A DNA stretch of 64,000 nucleotides, taken from the NCBI GenBank assembly GCA_964384945.1, contig CAYLMK010000001.1, positions 1-64,000 of the forward strand. The letters are read 5' to 3'. How positions within the stretch are numbered: position 1 is the first letter of the stretch; every line of letters begins with the position of its first letter. The DNA is from S015-6 sp964384945. GTDB lineage: Bacteria; Desulfobacterota; DSWW01. Under the pieces are notes generated by a model that saw only the letters and a program-made list of their open reading frames with translations, was not told the DNA's origin and did no database searches. Below are positions 62,313-64,000 of the stretch, one piece after another. The translations under genes were made by a program, and so were the position numbers.

Positions 62313-63287
62313 ATGCCTCTTCGAGCCTTCATTACAGGGATCGGCGGATTTGCCGGCGGCCACCTGGCCGAGGCCCTGGTCCGGTCCGGCGGCCGCGTGG
62401 AGGGCACAGTTCGCCCGGGAAGGCACCCGAGCCGGCTGGGAGCGCTGCCGCCCTCGGTGGCCCTTCACGAATGCGACATACGAGATGCCGCCCGTGTCGC
62501 AGCGGCGCTCCGCAAGGCGAGGCCGGCCGTGGTCTACCACCTGGCCGCAACAACATCGGTCTCGGAGGGAGAGGCGGATCCCGTGGGAACGATGGAGGTG
62601 AACCTGGCAGGCACCCTCCACCTCCTCGAGGCGATCCGGAAGGAGGCGCCGGGCGCCCGCCTGGTGCACGTCAGCTCCTCCGAGGTGTACGGCAGGGTCC
62701 CGGCCGAAAACAATCCGATCCGCGAGGACCGGCCGGGGTCGCCGGTACACCTCTACGGCCTCTCCAAGCTGCTCTCCGAGCGGCTCGTCCTTTTCTACCT
62801 GGAGTCTCATGGGATCTCCGCAACCATCCTTCGGCCCTTCAACCACATCGGCCCGGGTCAGTCGGACCGGTTCGTTTGCGCGAGCCTCGCCAGGCAGATC
62901 GCCTCGATCGAACTCGGCAGGGCGGACCCGATCCTCCGGGTGGGCAACCTCGATCCGGTCCGTGACTTCACGGACGTCAGGGACACGGTGGAGGCCTACC
63001 GGCTCGCGGCCGAGCTGTGCGCGTCCGGCTCGATCCACAACATCGCCTCCGGGCAAGCCATCTCCATCGCAGACCTGCTCGGCCTGTTGCTCACCCTGAC
63101 CCGCGCCCGTATCGAGGTCCGCGAGGACCCGGATCGCGTCCGGAAGACGGAGATCCCCGTGCTCGTCGGTGACGCGGCATCCTTCAGGGCGGCTACCGGC
63201 TGGCGGAGGAAATACGAGTTGCCAGAGACCTTGCGCGATACCCTGGCCTATTGGCGGCGGAGGGAAGCGGGGCCCCGCGTGGATTGA
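62313..63287 (+). CDS. rmd: GDP-6-deoxy-mannose reductase-like NAD-sugar enzyme
   Basis: 324 residues. Extended SDR with FITGIGGFAGGHLAEAL, VVYHLAATTSVSEGEADP, VSSSEVYG and YGLSK (YxxxK), plus FNHIGPGQS, the N-H-I-G-P-G-Q pattern of Rmd enzymes that reduce GDP-4-keto-6-deoxymannose to GDP-rhamnose. Position before gmd, 67 bases away, supports the pairing. It follows selB by 9 bases. Confidence 0.8.
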   Translation: MPLRAFITGIGGFAGGHLAEALVRSGGRVEGTVRPGRHPSRLGALPPSVALHECDIRDAARVAAALRKARPAVVYHLAATTSVSEGEADPVGTMEVNLAGTLHLLEAIRKEAPGARLVHVSSSEVYGRVPAENNPIREDRPGSPVHLYGLSKLLSERLVLFYLESHGISATILRPFNHIGPGQSDRFVCASLARQIASIELGRADPILRVGNLDPVRDFTDVRDTVEAYRLAAELCASGSIHNIASGQAISIADLLGLLLTLTRARIEVREDPDRVRKTEIPVLVGDAASFRAATGWRRKYELPETLRDTLAYWRRREAGPRVD

Positions 63288-63354
63288 AGAAGGAGGGGTC
63301 CTCATGGCCGGGGCGGCATGGACCGATCTTGGAGAGGAGAGGGAGACGGGAATC

Positions 63355-64000
63355 ATGTCTCGGAAGCGAGCGCTGATCACGGGCATCACGGGCCAGGACG
63401 GATCCTATCTGGCCGAGTTTCTTCTGGAGAAGGGATACGAGGTCTTCGGCCTCGTGCGCCGCAGCAGCACGACCAACTTCGAGCGGCTCCAGCACATCCA
63501 GGACCAGATTCGGACGGTTCCCGGGGATCTGCTCGATCAGAACTCCCTTCTCGAGGCCGTCCGGTCGGTCCGACCCGACGAGGTCTACAACCTGGCTGCG
63601 CAGTCCTTCGTGCCCACGTCCTGGAACCAGCCCGTGCTGACCGGGGAGTTCACGGCCCTGGGCGTGACCCGCCTGCTCGAGGCCATGCGCGTCATGAGGC
63701 CCGAGGCCCGGTTCTACCAGGCATCCAGCTCCGAGATGTTCGGCAAGGCCCGTCAGGTGCCCCAAAACGAAAACACGCCCTTTCATCCCCGAAGCCCTTA
63801 CGGCGTCGCCAAGGTGTACGGCCACTGGATTGCGGTGAACTACCGGGAGTCGTACGGGATGTACACCTGCTCCGGGATCCTCTTCAACCACGAATCCCCA
63901 CGCCGGGGCCTGGAGTTCGTCACGCGGAAGGTCACCCACGGGGTCGCGAGGATCCGGCAGGGGCTGTCCAGGGAAATCCGGCTCGGGAACCTGGACGCGA
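63355..64000 (+). CDS. gmd: GDP-mannose 4,6-dehydratase (3'-truncated by window edge)
   Basis: About 215 residues visible, no stop codon in the window. ITGITGQDGSYLAEFLLEKGYEV (cofactor-binding), SSSEMFG (catalytic Ser/Glu) and YGVAK, with FNHESPRRG, are diagnostic of GMD, which makes GDP-4-keto-6-deoxymannose, the substrate of the upstream reductase. Start at 63355 has GGAGAGGAGAGGGAG upstream; an in-frame ATG at 63304 would add 17 residues. Confidence 0.93.
   Translation, partial: MSRKRALITGITGQDGSYLAEFLLEKGYEVFGLVRRSSTTNFERLQHIQDQIRTVPGDLLDQNSLLEAVRSVRPDEVYNLAAQSFVPTSWNQPVLTGEFTALGVTRLLEAMRVMRPEARFYQASSSEMFGKARQVPQNENTPFHPRSPYGVAKVYGHWIAVNYRESYGMYTCSGILFNHESPRRGLEFVTRKVTHGVARIRQGLSREIRLGNLDA

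Noticed and set aside
1..64000. CRISPR arrays, insertion sequences or prophage genes
   Set aside because: No regularly spaced identical repeats, transposase, integrase or phage structural gene was seen.

Overview
The window is a dense, GC-rich chromosomal segment from a Gram-negative bacterium. It carries a complete Tol-Pal block, outer-membrane-type lipoproteins and a UB2H-type PBP1b. Heterodisulfide reductase genes with a fused HdrA-MvhD, a four-subunit 2-oxoacid:ferredoxin oxidoreductase, a corrinoid protein, hybrid cluster protein, cytochrome bd and SelB together point to an anaerobic or microaerotolerant lineage of the former Deltaproteobacteria (Desulfobacterota-like). That placement is an inference from gene content. 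No rRNA or species-level marker was compared.

Layout. 1-404: lower-GC stretch without a gene. 405-13766 (minus): tolQ-tolR-tolA-tolB-pal-cpoB, a bifunctional penicillin-binding protein, hsp20, lon, a TPR lipoprotein and a phosphoglycerate-mutase-like gene whose two halves are in reversed order. 13930-20529 (plus): ffh, rpsP, khpA, rimM, trmD, a SPOUT methyltransferase, rplS, rnhB, yraN, rsmI. 20594-22059: sugar epimerase and tmRNA. 22195-29225 (minus): secreted proteins (a mosaic M64-like peptidase, an alkaline-phosphatase-superfamily lipoprotein, an FG-GAP lipoprotein) interrupted by a PIN/antitoxin pair. 29612-37882: GT1-type glycosyltransferase, a stand-alone E2-type acyltransferase domain, and an operon of a GT2 glycosyltransferase plus three tandem paralogous phosphodiesterase-like enzymes. 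38015-46774: a crotonyl-CoA carboxylase/reductase homologue converging on korDABC-hdrACB-corrinoid protein. 47072-51970: unknown membrane protein, polyprenyl synthase, alpha/beta hydrolase, Fur-family regulator, DsrE-like protein, HEAT protein. 52074-57752: cydAB, a ferredoxin-domain protein, an HD phosphohydrolase and hcp. 57988-64000: yqeY, a 43-residue basic protein, serS, selB and two GDP-sugar genes; the last one, gmd, runs off the edge.

How parts fit together. The kor-hdr operon can reduce ferredoxin with a 2-oxoacid and pass electrons to an HdrABC complex. The adjacent corrinoid protein and Ccr homologue suggest a C1 or acyl-CoA link. CydAB, Hcp, the ferredoxin protein and the Fur-family regulator with a DsrE-like protein look like oxygen, NO and metal stress functions.

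Most notable observations: (1) the GpmI homologue is a clean circular permutation with an in-frame linker joining the ancestral C- and N-termini, and it has lost the DGRDTPP-type substrate loop; (2) a family of 7-bp-period intergenic repeats sits at gene 3' ends and in two cases supplies the last codons and stop of the gene; (3) three tandem alkaline-phosphatase-superfamily paralogues lie behind one glycosyltransferase; (4) the M64-like protein has a Cys-rich dockerin-like C-terminus that could be a sorting tag; (5) a strongly structured leader precedes the kor-hdr operon.
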